Assembly (NCBI GenBank): GCA_964496595.1
Contig: CAZCAI010000054.1
Coordinates: forward strand, 1-27,611
Reading direction: 5' to 3'
Length of the DNA stretch: 27,611 nucleotides
Source of the DNA: JAAAOZ01 sp964496595
GTDB lineage: Bacteria > Chloroflexota > Anaerolineae > B4-G1 > SLSP01
In this document: positions 6,693 through 15,210 of the stretch, piece by piece
Position numbering within the stretch: the stretch's first letter is position 1
Layout of the letters: each line of letters starts with the position of its first letter
Made by a program: the position numbers and the translations under genes
Notes under the pieces: generated by a model
Told to the model about the DNA's origin: nothing
Database searches by the model: none
The model's input: only the letters and a program-made list of their open reading frames with translations

Positions 6693-7745
6693 CTATTGCT
6701 CAACATTCTTGATAGTTAGTCCTATTCGCCACTTACTGCTACGTTGTTGCAGTTGTACATCAAGTACTTTCACCCGAACAGTTTGCCCAACATGCACTAT
6801 ATCTTCAACACACTTTACAAATCCTTCAGCCAGTTCCGAGATGTGAATCATCCCATCCTGTCCCACACCGATATCAACGAACGCACCAAAGTCAGCAACA
6901 CCCTTGACTTGTCCCTCTAGGATTTGGCCAGGCTGCAGATCTTGGGGGTGCTGTGAATTCTTTCTAACAGATACATCGAACTCTCCGGTTAATAACCCTT
7001 CAGTCGGTGTTTCGAAAACCATCCGACCATAGCCGCTGGATGTTTTGGCACCGATACCTTCCTCTGCCAAGGCCAGGTTGAGAACTTCAAATGTTGCCTT
7101 AACCCAATCCTCTGCCCCGTGCAAAGCCACTAGATAACTGCCCGTAGCGCTCATAAAAGGTATAGGGGTGGGGTTATCCCAATCCGCCGGAGGAAAATCC
7201 TCGCCACGATAGTATTCTGGATGGTGAACAGTGATCACATCAAGCGCTAGGGGACTCGCTCGTTTGGCAGTGTTAGGGATGTAGAGTGCATCGAAGAAAG
7301 TAACATACCCGGCTGTGGTAGTATCGCCAAAAAGGGTTTGATAAGCTGTTGAATCTTTGTTCCACGTTTCCTCCTTCAGGCGATTGCGGGCATAGCGCGC
7401 CGCCAGTCCCTTAAGGGCGCTACCAGGAATATAGGGCACGCCGTAGGTGCGGTGTAGCGTAATAGAGGTTTCCAACACACTCTCACCTCCTAATCCTATC
7501 ACCAGACGTCCTTGTGCTTTCGCTGGTTGCATAACTGCTCCGGCTTGCTCAAGAGATCGCTGCCAACGCTTAAAGAAACCCAGGTATGCATCACTAATCG
7601 ATTTCCCAACGGCTTCAAGGTGGCATTTTTTGGCGTTTTCTCCTCCGCCTTCTCTTTGCTTTTCCAGGTATTTATCTATCCACAGACCAGGATGCGTGCT
7701 TAGTTGAATAGAGATTTCCTGTAGTTGATCTCTGCGACTTTGCAT
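6693..7745 (-). CDS. cmr6: Cmr6 RAMP protein fused to a C-terminal S1 RNA-binding domain
   Basis: A 350-aa protein. Residues about 50-250 are Cmr6, a backbone subunit of the type III-B effector: GRLVIGLGGESVLETS, the RAMP glycine motif YIPGSALKGLAARYA and SSGYGRMVF. Residues about 272-346 form an S1 domain: PGQILEGQVKGVADFGAFVD, GQDGMIHISEL and VGQTVRVKVLDV. Cmr6 is normally about 250 aa, so the S1 domain is an addition. The ATG at 7745 was chosen because GGGGAG lies six bases upstream; earlier starts would run into cmr5. It begins one base after the cmr5 stop. The S1 domain may bind target RNA or crRNA at the complex end where Cmr6 sits. Confidence 0.9.
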   Translation of the reverse strand: MQSRRDQLQEISIQLSTHPGLWIDKYLEKQREGGGENAKKCHLEAVGKSISDAYLGFFKRWQRSLEQAGAVMQPAKAQGRLVIGLGGESVLETSITLHRTYGVPYIPGSALKGLAARYARNRLKEETWNKDSTAYQTLFGDTTTAGYVTFFDALYIPNTAKRASPLALDVITVHHPEYYRGEDFPPADWDNPTPIPFMSATGSYLVALHGAEDWVKATFEVLNLALAEEGIGAKTSSGYGRMVFETPTEGLLTGEFDVSVRKNSQHPQDLQPGQILEGQVKGVADFGAFVDIGVGQDGMIHISELAEGFVKCVEDIVHVGQTVRVKVLDVQLQQRSSKWRIGLTIKNVEQ

Positions 7746-7746
7746 A

Positions 7747-8124
7747 TTAGTCTCCCCCTTCTTGCCCCGGCTCCACTTCGAGCACCGATTGTGCAAAGCG
7801 CTTGAACCACTCTAGTGCGCTAAGCGTCTGGCGGGTGAGCCACATATAGGACATTAACTCAGCCGATTTGCACTGACTGACAAACGCCTCCGCTGATTGC
7901 CCCACCACAACCTGGGCTAAATCTTCCAGCAAAGCCTTGTGTGCCTCTTTACCCCGCGTGTGCACGAACGCCAGGGCCTGGACTAGCCCGGCCTGGCGCA
8001 CCAGCACCGGAAATTTGTGCGCCATCGAACCGTATTCTGTGTACTCTGATCTGTCCTTGTGTTGCCCAAAGCTTTCCACCCTTTCATAAACCTTCTGTGC
8101 GTATTCTTGCTGTAGCGTTTGCAT
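7747..8124 (-). CDS. cmr5: Cmr5, small subunit of the type III-B effector
   Basis: A 125-aa all-helical protein: MQTLQQEYAQKVYERVESF, a central SMAHKFPVLVRQAGLVQALAF and a C-terminal LSALEWFKRFAQSVL. This is the Cmr5 pattern, and length and position next to cmr6 fit. In the complex Cmr5 subunits line the target-RNA side of the backbone. AGGAG precedes the ATG at 8124. Its upstream neighbour cmr4 is separated from it by the IS110-family insertion, so expression of cmr5-cmr6 may now depend on read-through or a promoter in the element. Confidence 0.88.
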   Translation of the reverse strand: MQTLQQEYAQKVYERVESFGQHKDRSEYTEYGSMAHKFPVLVRQAGLVQALAFVHTRGKEAHKALLEDLAQVVVGQSAEAFVSQCKSAELMSYMWLTRQTLSALEWFKRFAQSVLEVEPGQEGGD

Positions 8125-8180
8125 AGTTTTCTCCTCGTATAAAATCCTCATAGACGATACTAAACTACTTGAACAATCAG

Positions 8181-8476
8181 TCGGTCGTATGGGGGTACAC
8201 CCCAAAATCGGGTACAATTATGACGATAATTGTCGGTGGCAAGGGAGTTCTGGTTCTCCTGGTTGCCCGGCGTGAGCCGGTGACTTCTAGTAAAGTATGT
8301 TACCCCTGCCCCGCCGTGTTCTTCTGACACGGATTGTGTGCACCGTCCTGAGCGGCACCGGCCGTAGCAGTTCGGCCTAGCCGAAGTCGGTGGTTGTCCC
8401 CGCCCAGGCTGGCAAGCTCTGATTAGCACGAGGCTGAGGCTGGCGGGTGATGTGGGGTGTACCCCTGTGCGACCGA
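8181..8476 (+). ncRNA. Candidate bridge RNA / structured RNA of the IS110 element
   Basis: The region before the transposase can close as one structure: 8181-8203 pairs with 8454-8476 over 23 positions, the three non-Watson-Crick positions all being G-U pairs. Inside are an ACAATTAT-GACG-ATAATTGT hairpin (8214-8233), CCGGC-GTGA-GCCGG with a GNRA-type loop (about 8268-8281), CCGTGT-TCTTCTG-ACACGG, and TTCGGC-CTA-GCCGAA. IS110-group elements encode a bridge RNA in this position that pairs with target and donor DNA. The G-U pairs argue for RNA rather than a DNA palindrome. The true RNA ends and guide loops cannot be read from one copy. Confidence 0.5.
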
Positions 8477-8509
8477 CATCTTCTTTAGTTTGTTGATAGG
8501 AGGTGCTGT

Positions 8510-9829
8510 ATGACATCCGTATCTTCCGAAGTTGTGTTAGCCATTGATTTCAGTCGTGATCGGTTGGACGTCTCGCTGCGCGACGCCGACCGGCAATGGT
8601 TGTGGGAGCCGCAGGTCTTTGCCAATGATTGGCCTGGCTGGCAGGAGTTGAAACGGGAATTGTTGGCCGAACTCCAGGCCCGAGCGCCCGTTCAATTAAC
8701 GGTCGTCGGAGAGTCCACCGGCTCCTACTGGTGGCACGCTTTCTATCACTTCAGTCACGATCCCGACCTGCAACCCCACGATCCGCGCCTCGCGCTGCTC
8801 AACCCGGCCCACGTGAAGAACTATCGGCGGGCGCTCCCCGAACAGGATAAGGATGATCCCGACGACACCCGCTTGATCGATAAGTATTATCGCAATATCG
8901 GGGTGGAGCATCCGTATCAATTTCAGGAACGCTACCTGCGTTTGCGAACGCTAAGCCGCGCCTACGCCCGTGTCACCCATACCCTGGCCGCCGAGAAATC
9001 CTATCTGCTCTCCGTACTCTACCTGTGGGCGAGTGCTTATCAGCCGGGGCCGGACAAACCTTTCTCCAATCTCTTCGGCGTTACCAGTCAATACATCCTC
9101 ACCGAATACGCCGACTTCCAAGCTATCGCCGACATCCCGCTGGACGATTTGACCGCCCTGCTGCGCGAGCGTTCCGGTAATACGTTCCGCCACCCACAGA
9201 CCACTGCCCAGCAATTGCTGGATGTGGTTAAGCAGTCGTATCCGCTCCCTGAGGACTTGATCGCACCGGTTCATCAGGTCCTCAGCCACACCTTGACGCA
9301 CATTCGCTTGTTGATGGACAACCAGCAAGCGTATCGCCGCTTGATTGTGCAAGAGTTGGACCAGCTACCAGAGGCGACTGCCGCTCTAGCCTTCCGGGGC
9401 CTGGGTCCCATTCTGGTGGCTGGTTGTCTTAGCGAGATTGGCGACACCATCCGTTTCACCACTGGCGTCAAGTTCGACCGCCGTCGTAATCGATATCGTC
9501 CGCGTACCTACCAGGATGGTCAAGCTGCCGTTGCCAAACTTGCTGGCCTCTGGTGGCCACGGCGCGACTCTGGTCGCGTGCAGGGGAATCGCCCCTATCT
9601 CGCCCGCGAGCGTAATCCCTATCTGCGCTACTGGTTCGTGCAAGCGGCGCATACCCTGCAATGCTATCAACCGGAGTATCACCGTTACTACTGGAAGAAG
9701 TATCGCGAGGCGCACTCCCATCCCCACAAGCGCGCCATCATCTTAACCGCTCGCAAGGCCGTGCGCTTGATCTTTGCCCTGCTACACAAAGGTCGGCTCA
9801 CATGCCTGGAGGAGGCAGCGGATACCTAA
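8510..9829 (+). CDS. IS110-family transposase (DEDD recombinase)
   Basis: A 439-aa protein with the IS110 layout. The N-terminal RuvC-like DEDD domain shows AIDFSRDRLDVSL (D13), VGESTGSYW (E68) and KDDPDDTRLI (D116/D119). The C-terminal Tnp_20 domain shows FRGLGPILVAGCLSEIGDT, AKLAGL, a DSGR motif with the likely catalytic serine at residue 354, NPYLRYWFVQAAH and KKYRE. AGGAGG precedes the ATG at 8510. It appears intact, so the element may still move. A longer than usual linker and the RRRNRYRPRTY insert are noted. Confidence 0.93.
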   Translation: MTSVSSEVVLAIDFSRDRLDVSLRDADRQWLWEPQVFANDWPGWQELKRELLAELQARAPVQLTVVGESTGSYWWHAFYHFSHDPDLQPHDPRLALLNPAHVKNYRRALPEQDKDDPDDTRLIDKYYRNIGVEHPYQFQERYLRLRTLSRAYARVTHTLAAEKSYLLSVLYLWASAYQPGPDKPFSNLFGVTSQYILTEYADFQAIADIPLDDLTALLRERSGNTFRHPQTTAQQLLDVVKQSYPLPEDLIAPVHQVLSHTLTHIRLLMDNQQAYRRLIVQELDQLPEATAALAFRGLGPILVAGCLSEIGDTIRFTTGVKFDRRRNRYRPRTYQDGQAAVAKLAGLWWPRRDSGRVQGNRPYLARERNPYLRYWFVQAAHTLQCYQPEYHRYYWKKYREAHSHPHKRAIILTARKAVRLIFALLHKGRLTCLEEAADT

Positions 9830-9939
9830 TCCTGGTCCCAGATCGTGCCCCGCGATGGTCGCCGTGAAGGGACCGTAATAACGCACGAATATATGAGTAA
9901 GTAACCCGGCTATTGATTTTTAAAGTGCTGAGAGGGGCC

Positions 9940-9965
9940 GGGCTATGAGCCCCTGTCTGTTTTTT
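9940..9965 (+). terminator. Possible intrinsic terminator after the transposase
   Basis: GGGCT-ATG-AGCCC (9940-9952) is followed after seven bases by six T's (9960-9965). The stem is short and the T-run is displaced, so this is only a weak candidate for ending transposase transcription before it opposes the cmr operon. Confidence 0.35.
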
Positions 9966-10010
9966 GCCCGTTTCTCGGTGTTTTTGGATCCTTGACAATT
10001 ACCGGATTCT

Positions 10011-10877
10011 TTACAAGGCTATATGAAGGCGACACAGACCACGTCCTACCGTTGCGCTGCCACCAACCTGTAAGGGGGATTTTGATATGTCTTCAATGAC
10101 CTTCAACACCTCCTTTTCGCTGGCTTCGACTTTCTGTACGACCATCAGCCCAGAGAGGATGCTCTCAGCGGGTAGGGCCTCTTCGTACCAAAGCGCGCCC
10201 CGCGCCACGGTCTTTTTCTCTTCTTCAAGGCGAATGCGTGCCGTGATTTCGGTAGCGGTATCCAGCAAAAAGCTCAGCACATCGTCATGGACCACACAGA
10301 CTCGCTCGGCGAACAAGGTGTGCCAGGAAGTATCAGCACCAAAAAGAAATACTTTTAGCCAACTCACCAGTTCATTCAGTGACTTATCGGTCTGGCTTGT
10401 AAGGCGCAATTCTTCAAGGATGACTTGATCCCCCTGTCCATTTATGTCCATTGTGAGTTTTGAGTTGGATCCAGGTACAAGGCACCTATCTGCATTATGC
10501 AATGAGGGCATTTCAGCAGGGAATGGTTTAGTGGCCATAGCACAATCCCGCTGAAACCGGCGTAACAGCAGCGGCGAGGTAACCCAAGCGAAGGTGCCGG
10601 AGAAGCTACGGACCGGCAGAAATAGTAACCGCAAGTCGGAAAACTGCGCTGAACCAGCGTGCTCACGGGCATTCTCCGTTTCCGGACCAAAGACCCGGAT
10701 TTTGAGAGCATCATTTTCACAATTGCTACGTAGCACGCCCTTCAGTGTGGATCCGGGCACAATTGGAATACCGGTAGCCTTCTCGCGGGCAATCGGCAAA
10801 TCAATTACCCCAACGCCCTGCCCGGTGCCGGCATGTAATGGGGAAAGCGCTTGCAAAAAAAGTAGTTTAGCATTCAT
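10011..10877 (-). CDS. cmr4: Cmr4, backbone subunit and target-RNA nuclease of type III-B
   Basis: A 288-aa RAMP protein. The N-terminus reads LSPLHAGTGQGVGVIDLPIA, placing an aspartate at residue 26, the position of the catalytic Asp in characterised Cmr4. The RAMP glycine motif VPGSTLKGVLR follows, and the C-terminus has QVGGSATVGRGLCRL. Multiple Cmr4 copies form the filament along the crRNA, each cutting bound target RNA at 6-nt intervals; this is family knowledge. It starts 13 nt after cmr1 with a weak AAGGAG. It is the last effector gene before the IS110 insertion. Confidence 0.92.
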   Translation of the reverse strand: MNAKLLFLQALSPLHAGTGQGVGVIDLPIAREKATGIPIVPGSTLKGVLRSNCENDALKIRVFGPETENAREHAGSAQFSDLRLLFLPVRSFSGTFAWVTSPLLLRRFQRDCAMATKPFPAEMPSLHNADRCLVPGSNSKLTMDINGQGDQVILEELRLTSQTDKSLNELVSWLKVFLFGADTSWHTLFAERVCVVHDDVLSFLLDTATEITARIRLEEEKKTVARGALWYEEALPAESILSGLMVVQKVEASEKEVLKVIEDISKSPLQVGGSATVGRGLCRLHIAL

Positions 10878-10890
10878 TGGATACTCCTTT

Positions 10891-12147
10891 TTATGTCCTT
10901 AGAAAGTTGAGAAAAGCTCGTAATACATCGGGTTCACCATCAAGCGGTTCGATCTTTTGTGCCTCTGAATTTGTCAAGCCTTGGACTTGAACAGTGTGGG
11001 TTTGATTATCAAAGTTCAGTACATAACCATTTGGAGGAGATTGAGGAGAAGATAGTCTAAGTACTAATCCAACTGCGCTATTAGTACATGCCAGAGGCCG
11101 CAATATCATAGAACTAGCAAAACGATCATGTTCCGCGCCTTGCAGAGTGCTCTGAGGTGGGTCACCTTGTTTCTCATCCTTGAAGTGGAAAATGATAGGT
11201 AACCCAAATTGCCCACGCGGAAACTTGCGCACAGGATGACGAGGTGTATGTTGGGGAGCATTAGTATTGGTCAATCGGCGGATCTCGTCAGGCTCAGGCC
11301 ACTTGCTGCGTCCATAAGGACGCCCTTCTTTATCGGGCTTACGAGCCTGGCGAAATTTCTTCAGCTTGTCAATTAGATGTCGCCAGGCTTCAATTGAATT
11401 TAATCGACTATCATTGGGTGTAAGTACAAAAGAGGCGTCCTGCGTCAAATGCGGTACATCCTTTGGCCATGGCCCTAGTGTTACATGTTTCTTTAGCCCT
11501 TGCGAGATCCATTCTCTCATGCGATTAAGAGTGGGCAATTCCGCCTCTTTGTTGTCTACTGAAACCAATTGTAACGCTCCAAATCCACGTCGAGTGCGCG
11601 CGCCAAGACCACCAAAGGTTTCCCAAGCCCATAGCGAGGCTGCCACGCTTTCTTCCCATTTTGGTGAATAGTTGATGTTCAACCTGAATTCAATATCTTG
11701 GAGTATAGATGGATTGGAATGGTCGTCACGTAAAGGAAAAGCGACGTAACTGTAAGGTGACCGAAAGTGACCGATGTTAAGGAGGACCTTTTCCTCTCTG
11801 GTACGGGGCCGGAAAGGTTTACCAGGGTTTATAATTTCGACACTAATGACGACATCTGACGGTCCCGGCCTATCTTTGGCTGCTGCAGAACCCCAAATAG
11901 ACTCTTCTTCTATACGCATCGCTTTCAAATTACCTTCGAATTTCCCGCCGTGCGTTGCTCGCCACCAGAAACGTAGCTGCCCCCGTATCTCCGTGCCGCG
12001 CACGATGGTGATGGGATCGGCACGATTCGGCTCGACACCGCCACCAAAAAGTGGTGTAATCAATTTGTAGTGTCGCACTTGTCGGATACGTTTATCCGGT
12101 CGTGTTTCGACTTTAGGTGGATTACCTTTCGGAATTCGCATTCTCAT
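10891..12147 (-). CDS. cmr1: Cmr1 RAMP subunit of the type III-B effector
   Basis: A 418-aa protein with the Cmr1 signature near its start: YKLITPLFGGGVEPNRADP, then VRGTEIRGQLRFWWRATHGG. It continues with IWGSAAA, FGGLGARTRRGFGAL and a second RAMP-like half. Cmr1 sits at the complex end where the 3' end of the crRNA lies. GGAGGT precedes the ATG at 12147, which lies inside the cmr3 coding end (26-bp overlap), so the two are translationally coupled. A second ATG two codons later is possible. Confidence 0.9.
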   Translation of the reverse strand: MRMRIPKGNPPKVETRPDKRIRQVRHYKLITPLFGGGVEPNRADPITIVRGTEIRGQLRFWWRATHGGKFEGNLKAMRIEEESIWGSAAAKDRPGPSDVVISVEIINPGKPFRPRTREEKVLLNIGHFRSPYSYVAFPLRDDHSNPSILQDIEFRLNINYSPKWEESVAASLWAWETFGGLGARTRRGFGALQLVSVDNKEAELPTLNRMREWISQGLKKHVTLGPWPKDVPHLTQDASFVLTPNDSRLNSIEAWRHLIDKLKKFRQARKPDKEGRPYGRSKWPEPDEIRRLTNTNAPQHTPRHPVRKFPRGQFGLPIIFHFKDEKQGDPPQSTLQGAEHDRFASSMILRPLACTNSAVGLVLRLSSPQSPPNGYVLNFDNQTHTVQVQGLTNSEAQKIEPLDGEPDVLRAFLNFLRT

Positions 12148-13324
12148 CTCTTACCTCCAATGGTTTGATTTCTCCATCCCACGTGCCTAGCAAGGCCAAT
12201 CCAAAGCCGTCACGCCGATCTTGCACGTTATCACTTATCGACTTCATCCATATATCATCTACAAATTGTTTAATGGCTTGGGCATTGCCTTCGAGCGATA
12301 AGAAGTAGACGCTACCTGCTGGTGCAAGGCGTCGGCTAGCTTTTTGGATTCCTTTTTCAGCATTCCATCCGGAGACAGCTTGATAGCGAGAGATTGCCGC
12401 CGCGATAATAGTCACCCTCAGCTCTGGGGTATGTTTGCATATCCATTCCGGCAAATACCCCTGCTTGAAAATGGCTGGGGTTGTCAACAGTAAACGACAA
12501 TGTTTTTGATTAACTATGGTATCTTGTATTTTCTGGGGGCAGGAGAGCAGTGTCTTGTTGGACTGTTTCCAATTTACAATGCGCCGCTCACCGCCCAAGA
12601 AATCGATACCTGGTGCAAAATTGGCTTTTGATTCTATGGCTAGCCCATATCGACGTAGCTCGCTTAGTACCTTCGGCTTGGCGTCTTCTTCATTTTGCGC
12701 TGTGGTCAAGAATTCCAAGCCATTAGTTTGGAACAGAAAGCCCTCGCTGGCGATTCCCGTCTCTGGGTCAATACGCACGTGTACACGGCTTTCAGGTGTA
12801 AGGCCAGAAATTCCGATCTCTGACAAGTCTACTGGTGCAGCATCTTTAGCTGGTTGGTTTAACCAGGCCTGCATAGTTCTCCAATTCCAAAACTGCGGGG
12901 CTTGTTTGTGAGGCTTCTGCTTGAGCGTGGGATTGACACTGACCAATAGTCCGTGTTTCAGATTAGTTGCTGCCCCATTTGGGAGATCAACTGGATGCGC
13001 CCAATGACGTAGTCCTTGGGATTTATCACCAGCCTCCACCATCAGACAATCGTTTGGTGCAGGGAAATACCAGTCATTAATATCCCCGCTTTCATCCAGT
13101 GCAACCAGAACAGGGCCGTGAATGCTGAGTTGAAGCAGACGCGGAATCTGCTGCTTGTCAAATTGCCCATCCGCATTCATCCCAGCTCGCGTGCGCACAC
13201 CGCCAGCTATCGTGGAAGGATATGGAAAAGGCAAGGATTCTGCCTGTGCGCCCGGTGTTGCATTGAAGGGTTTGCCATCTCTGAAAATCATAGGATCTCT
13301 AGGGAGAATTAACCACACGCTCAT
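12122..13324 (-). CDS. cmr3: Cmr3 RAMP subunit of the type III-B effector
   Basis: A 400-aa protein. It begins MSVWLILPRDPMIFRDGKPF, the Cmr3 opening motif, followed by FPYPSTIAGGVRTRAG and, near the end, SRRLAPAGSVYFLSLEG and DGFGLALLGTWDG, the usual glycine-rich close. Cmr3 holds the crRNA 5' handle together with Cas10. Its start overlaps the cas10 stop by four bases (ATGA), giving tight coupling. Confidence 0.9.
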   Translation of the reverse strand: MSVWLILPRDPMIFRDGKPFNATPGAQAESLPFPYPSTIAGGVRTRAGMNADGQFDKQQIPRLLQLSIHGPVLVALDESGDINDWYFPAPNDCLMVEAGDKSQGLRHWAHPVDLPNGAATNLKHGLLVSVNPTLKQKPHKQAPQFWNWRTMQAWLNQPAKDAAPVDLSEIGISGLTPESRVHVRIDPETGIASEGFLFQTNGLEFLTTAQNEEDAKPKVLSELRRYGLAIESKANFAPGIDFLGGERRIVNWKQSNKTLLSCPQKIQDTIVNQKHCRLLLTTPAIFKQGYLPEWICKHTPELRVTIIAAAISRYQAVSGWNAEKGIQKASRRLAPAGSVYFLSLEGNAQAIKQFVDDIWMKSISDNVQDRRDGFGLALLGTWDGEIKPLEVRDENANSER

Positions 13325-15042
13325 GCTTGAGCCTCCTTTGGGCCGGATGGTATACCAGCCATCTCATAGGCGCCAGCGAATTCACCGGCAATAATCATCT
13401 CTAGCGCCAATTCATTCAGGGACAAAGTCTCGTCCTCGAACCATGCCTCAAACCTTTGCTGAACCTCTTTTTGAATTTCTTGCTCACCGCCTGTCTCACG
13501 TTTACGCTGGATGATGCGGATAGCTTCGCGTTGAAAAGCATTTTGTGTGAGTTTGGTCTCACTTAACTCCTGGTGTAGCTTTTGAAGTTCATAAGCTGTA
13601 CCAGCGCTAATTTGACCTTGCCGTGTATATCCAATCAAAACTTGCATACGCTCGATTAGAACATCCAATTTTGCCTTCACTATGCGACTTACACCCCCAC
13701 GTTTATTAGCTACAATGGCTAGAGCATTTTTACCCGAAATTCCTTTAGCTTGCTTTTCTACTCGGTGCGCCATATTCAAAACATCGCTTAACGGAGTTAG
13801 ATGATGCGCGATTACCAATCCCCCTGAAAGTGTCGCGGAATGTGAGCTTTCATCAACTAAAAAATCCTGCATGTCCTGCTTGAATTTTGCATTCAGACTA
13901 GAAATGCATGCAAGGGCGGTATGAAGTGGTAGGTAAGCCAGTATATCATCTCCCCCTACATAGATTGTCGTACCACCAAATTCATCCACAATTATATCCT
14001 TGGCTACCTGAGCAAACGTACTTAATTTTCGGGAAAGCTTTTGATGCTTTTCTTCATCATCTTGCGCGTCAATTGTCTTTCCCATATTGTCCCCATCTGC
14101 TAGTAACAGGGTGTAATAAGGGCTGGGACGTTGATCAATACCTTCTTCTTTGAGAATCTGAGCAAATTTATCTCTAAACTCACTGCGTTCATCTTCCTCC
14201 TCAATTAATTGTACTAATCGCTCAACATAGAAATATGTACCATCAGTCTCTCCCCGATCGGTGTAAGCTTTGAGCAACGCTTTAACTCTTTGTAGAAGAA
14301 CCTGCTCTTTTTCCTCCTTAAGCATTAGTCTGAAAGGTTGGGCCGCCACATCTGTGGTACTAGAAAAACTTGCTGACTCGGCTTCGCCCCAACGCTTAAG
14401 TAGATCAATCCCAGAGAGTGCCTCTCCCGATTCAGCATGATAGGTGGTGTAAAATTCGTCATCACTTATGGGCTTTGTACTAATCCGAAGCACCGATTCT
14501 CTAAATCCATCCAGTGACGATTTGGGAACCCCCTCTCGCCCCGTGGTTTGCCGGAAATTACGCGTGGTTTTCCGTGCAGCAAGCAAGGCTTCTGCGTATG
14601 ACCGCACCCTTGTATACCTCTGCTCGCCTATATAAGGCACGCTAACCCAGTAAAACTCGATCAAGTCGTTGATTTGCTTTTGGGCCAGTTCCCTGTCTAT
14701 ATTGCCATTAATCTTGTCATACGTTTCCTTGTAGACTTGGTTCAATCGCTGGGTCACGGCTTGCCACACTTGATCGGCAACATCTTCAGGGGTATTCCCT
14801 ACAATAGCGACAACCTTGTTTGCCACACTCAACGTTGATCCAGGTTCTAAATCTTGCTTTTGCCTTGGCGCTGGGAAAATGAGTTGATGAGACTCGATGG
14901 AAATGGACCTGGCCGCGGCTTTCGAAAGTTCGCTAAGCAACCAGGAACCAAATTGCAAATCGTGACTCGTGCGGGCACTAGCAATAAAATCCTGCACTGG
15001 CCCTATCGCACAAACATAAAAATACTTTTTGCTATCTCCCAT
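13321..15042 (-). CDS. cas10: Cas10/Cmr2, type III-B large subunit with active cyclase motif and no HD domain
   Basis: A 573-aa Cas10 of the Cmr2 kind. The palm domain is intact: LLLADGDNMGKTID (312-325) and IYVGGDDILAYLP with GGDD at 363-366, the residues that polymerise ATP into cyclic oligoadenylate when target RNA is bound. The N-terminus (KKYFYVCAIGPVQDFIASART) is the first palm-like domain. No HD nuclease domain precedes it, so DNA cleavage by this subunit is not expected. GAGGAG precedes the ATG. The intact cyclase fits the three CARF genes in the locus. Codon use is AT-rich like cmr1, cmr3 and CARF copy 2. Confidence 0.95.
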   Translation of the reverse strand: MGDSKKYFYVCAIGPVQDFIASARTSHDLQFGSWLLSELSKAAARSISIESHQLIFPAPRQKQDLEPGSTLSVANKVVAIVGNTPEDVADQVWQAVTQRLNQVYKETYDKINGNIDRELAQKQINDLIEFYWVSVPYIGEQRYTRVRSYAEALLAARKTTRNFRQTTGREGVPKSSLDGFRESVLRISTKPISDDEFYTTYHAESGEALSGIDLLKRWGEAESASFSSTTDVAAQPFRLMLKEEKEQVLLQRVKALLKAYTDRGETDGTYFYVERLVQLIEEEDERSEFRDKFAQILKEEGIDQRPSPYYTLLLADGDNMGKTIDAQDDEEKHQKLSRKLSTFAQVAKDIIVDEFGGTTIYVGGDDILAYLPLHTALACISSLNAKFKQDMQDFLVDESSHSATLSGGLVIAHHLTPLSDVLNMAHRVEKQAKGISGKNALAIVANKRGGVSRIVKAKLDVLIERMQVLIGYTRQGQISAGTAYELQKLHQELSETKLTQNAFQREAIRIIQRKRETGGEQEIQKEVQQRFEAWFEDETLSLNELALEMIIAGEFAGAYEMAGIPSGPKEAQA

Positions 15043-15210
15043 AATTTTCTCCTCTCTCCATAGTAGCTTTGCAGATCCGCTACATGCAGCAGCGGCGTCA
15101 CCGTCTCCAACCCAATCCTCTATCCTCCCTTCTCTACCACGATTCTACCCCAAACCCACCATCCCGTCATGAGCACCCATTCCCAATTCCTTTAGGAATC
15201 TATTCCCATA

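Larger units (their letters stand above)
8149..9992 (+). mobile_element. IS110-family insertion sequence between cmr4 and cmr5
   Basis: A single transposase gene on the opposite strand to the cmr operon, with about 360 bp of non-coding DNA before it and about 160 bp after. The pentamer ATCCT occurs at 8144-8148 and 9988-9992. Joining the flanks there would leave a 42-bp cmr4-cmr5 gap with the cmr5 ribosome-binding site intact. It would also place a CT dinucleotide, the core used by characterised IS110 elements, at both junctions. No long terminal inverted repeats are seen, as expected for this family. Boundaries are inferred from this reconstruction; five bases alone is weak evidence. Confidence 0.6.

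Noticed and set aside
8160..8516. Minus-strand reading frame of 118 codons before the transposase
   Set aside because: Covers the structured non-coding end of the IS; no ribosome-binding site and a composition typical of random translation.
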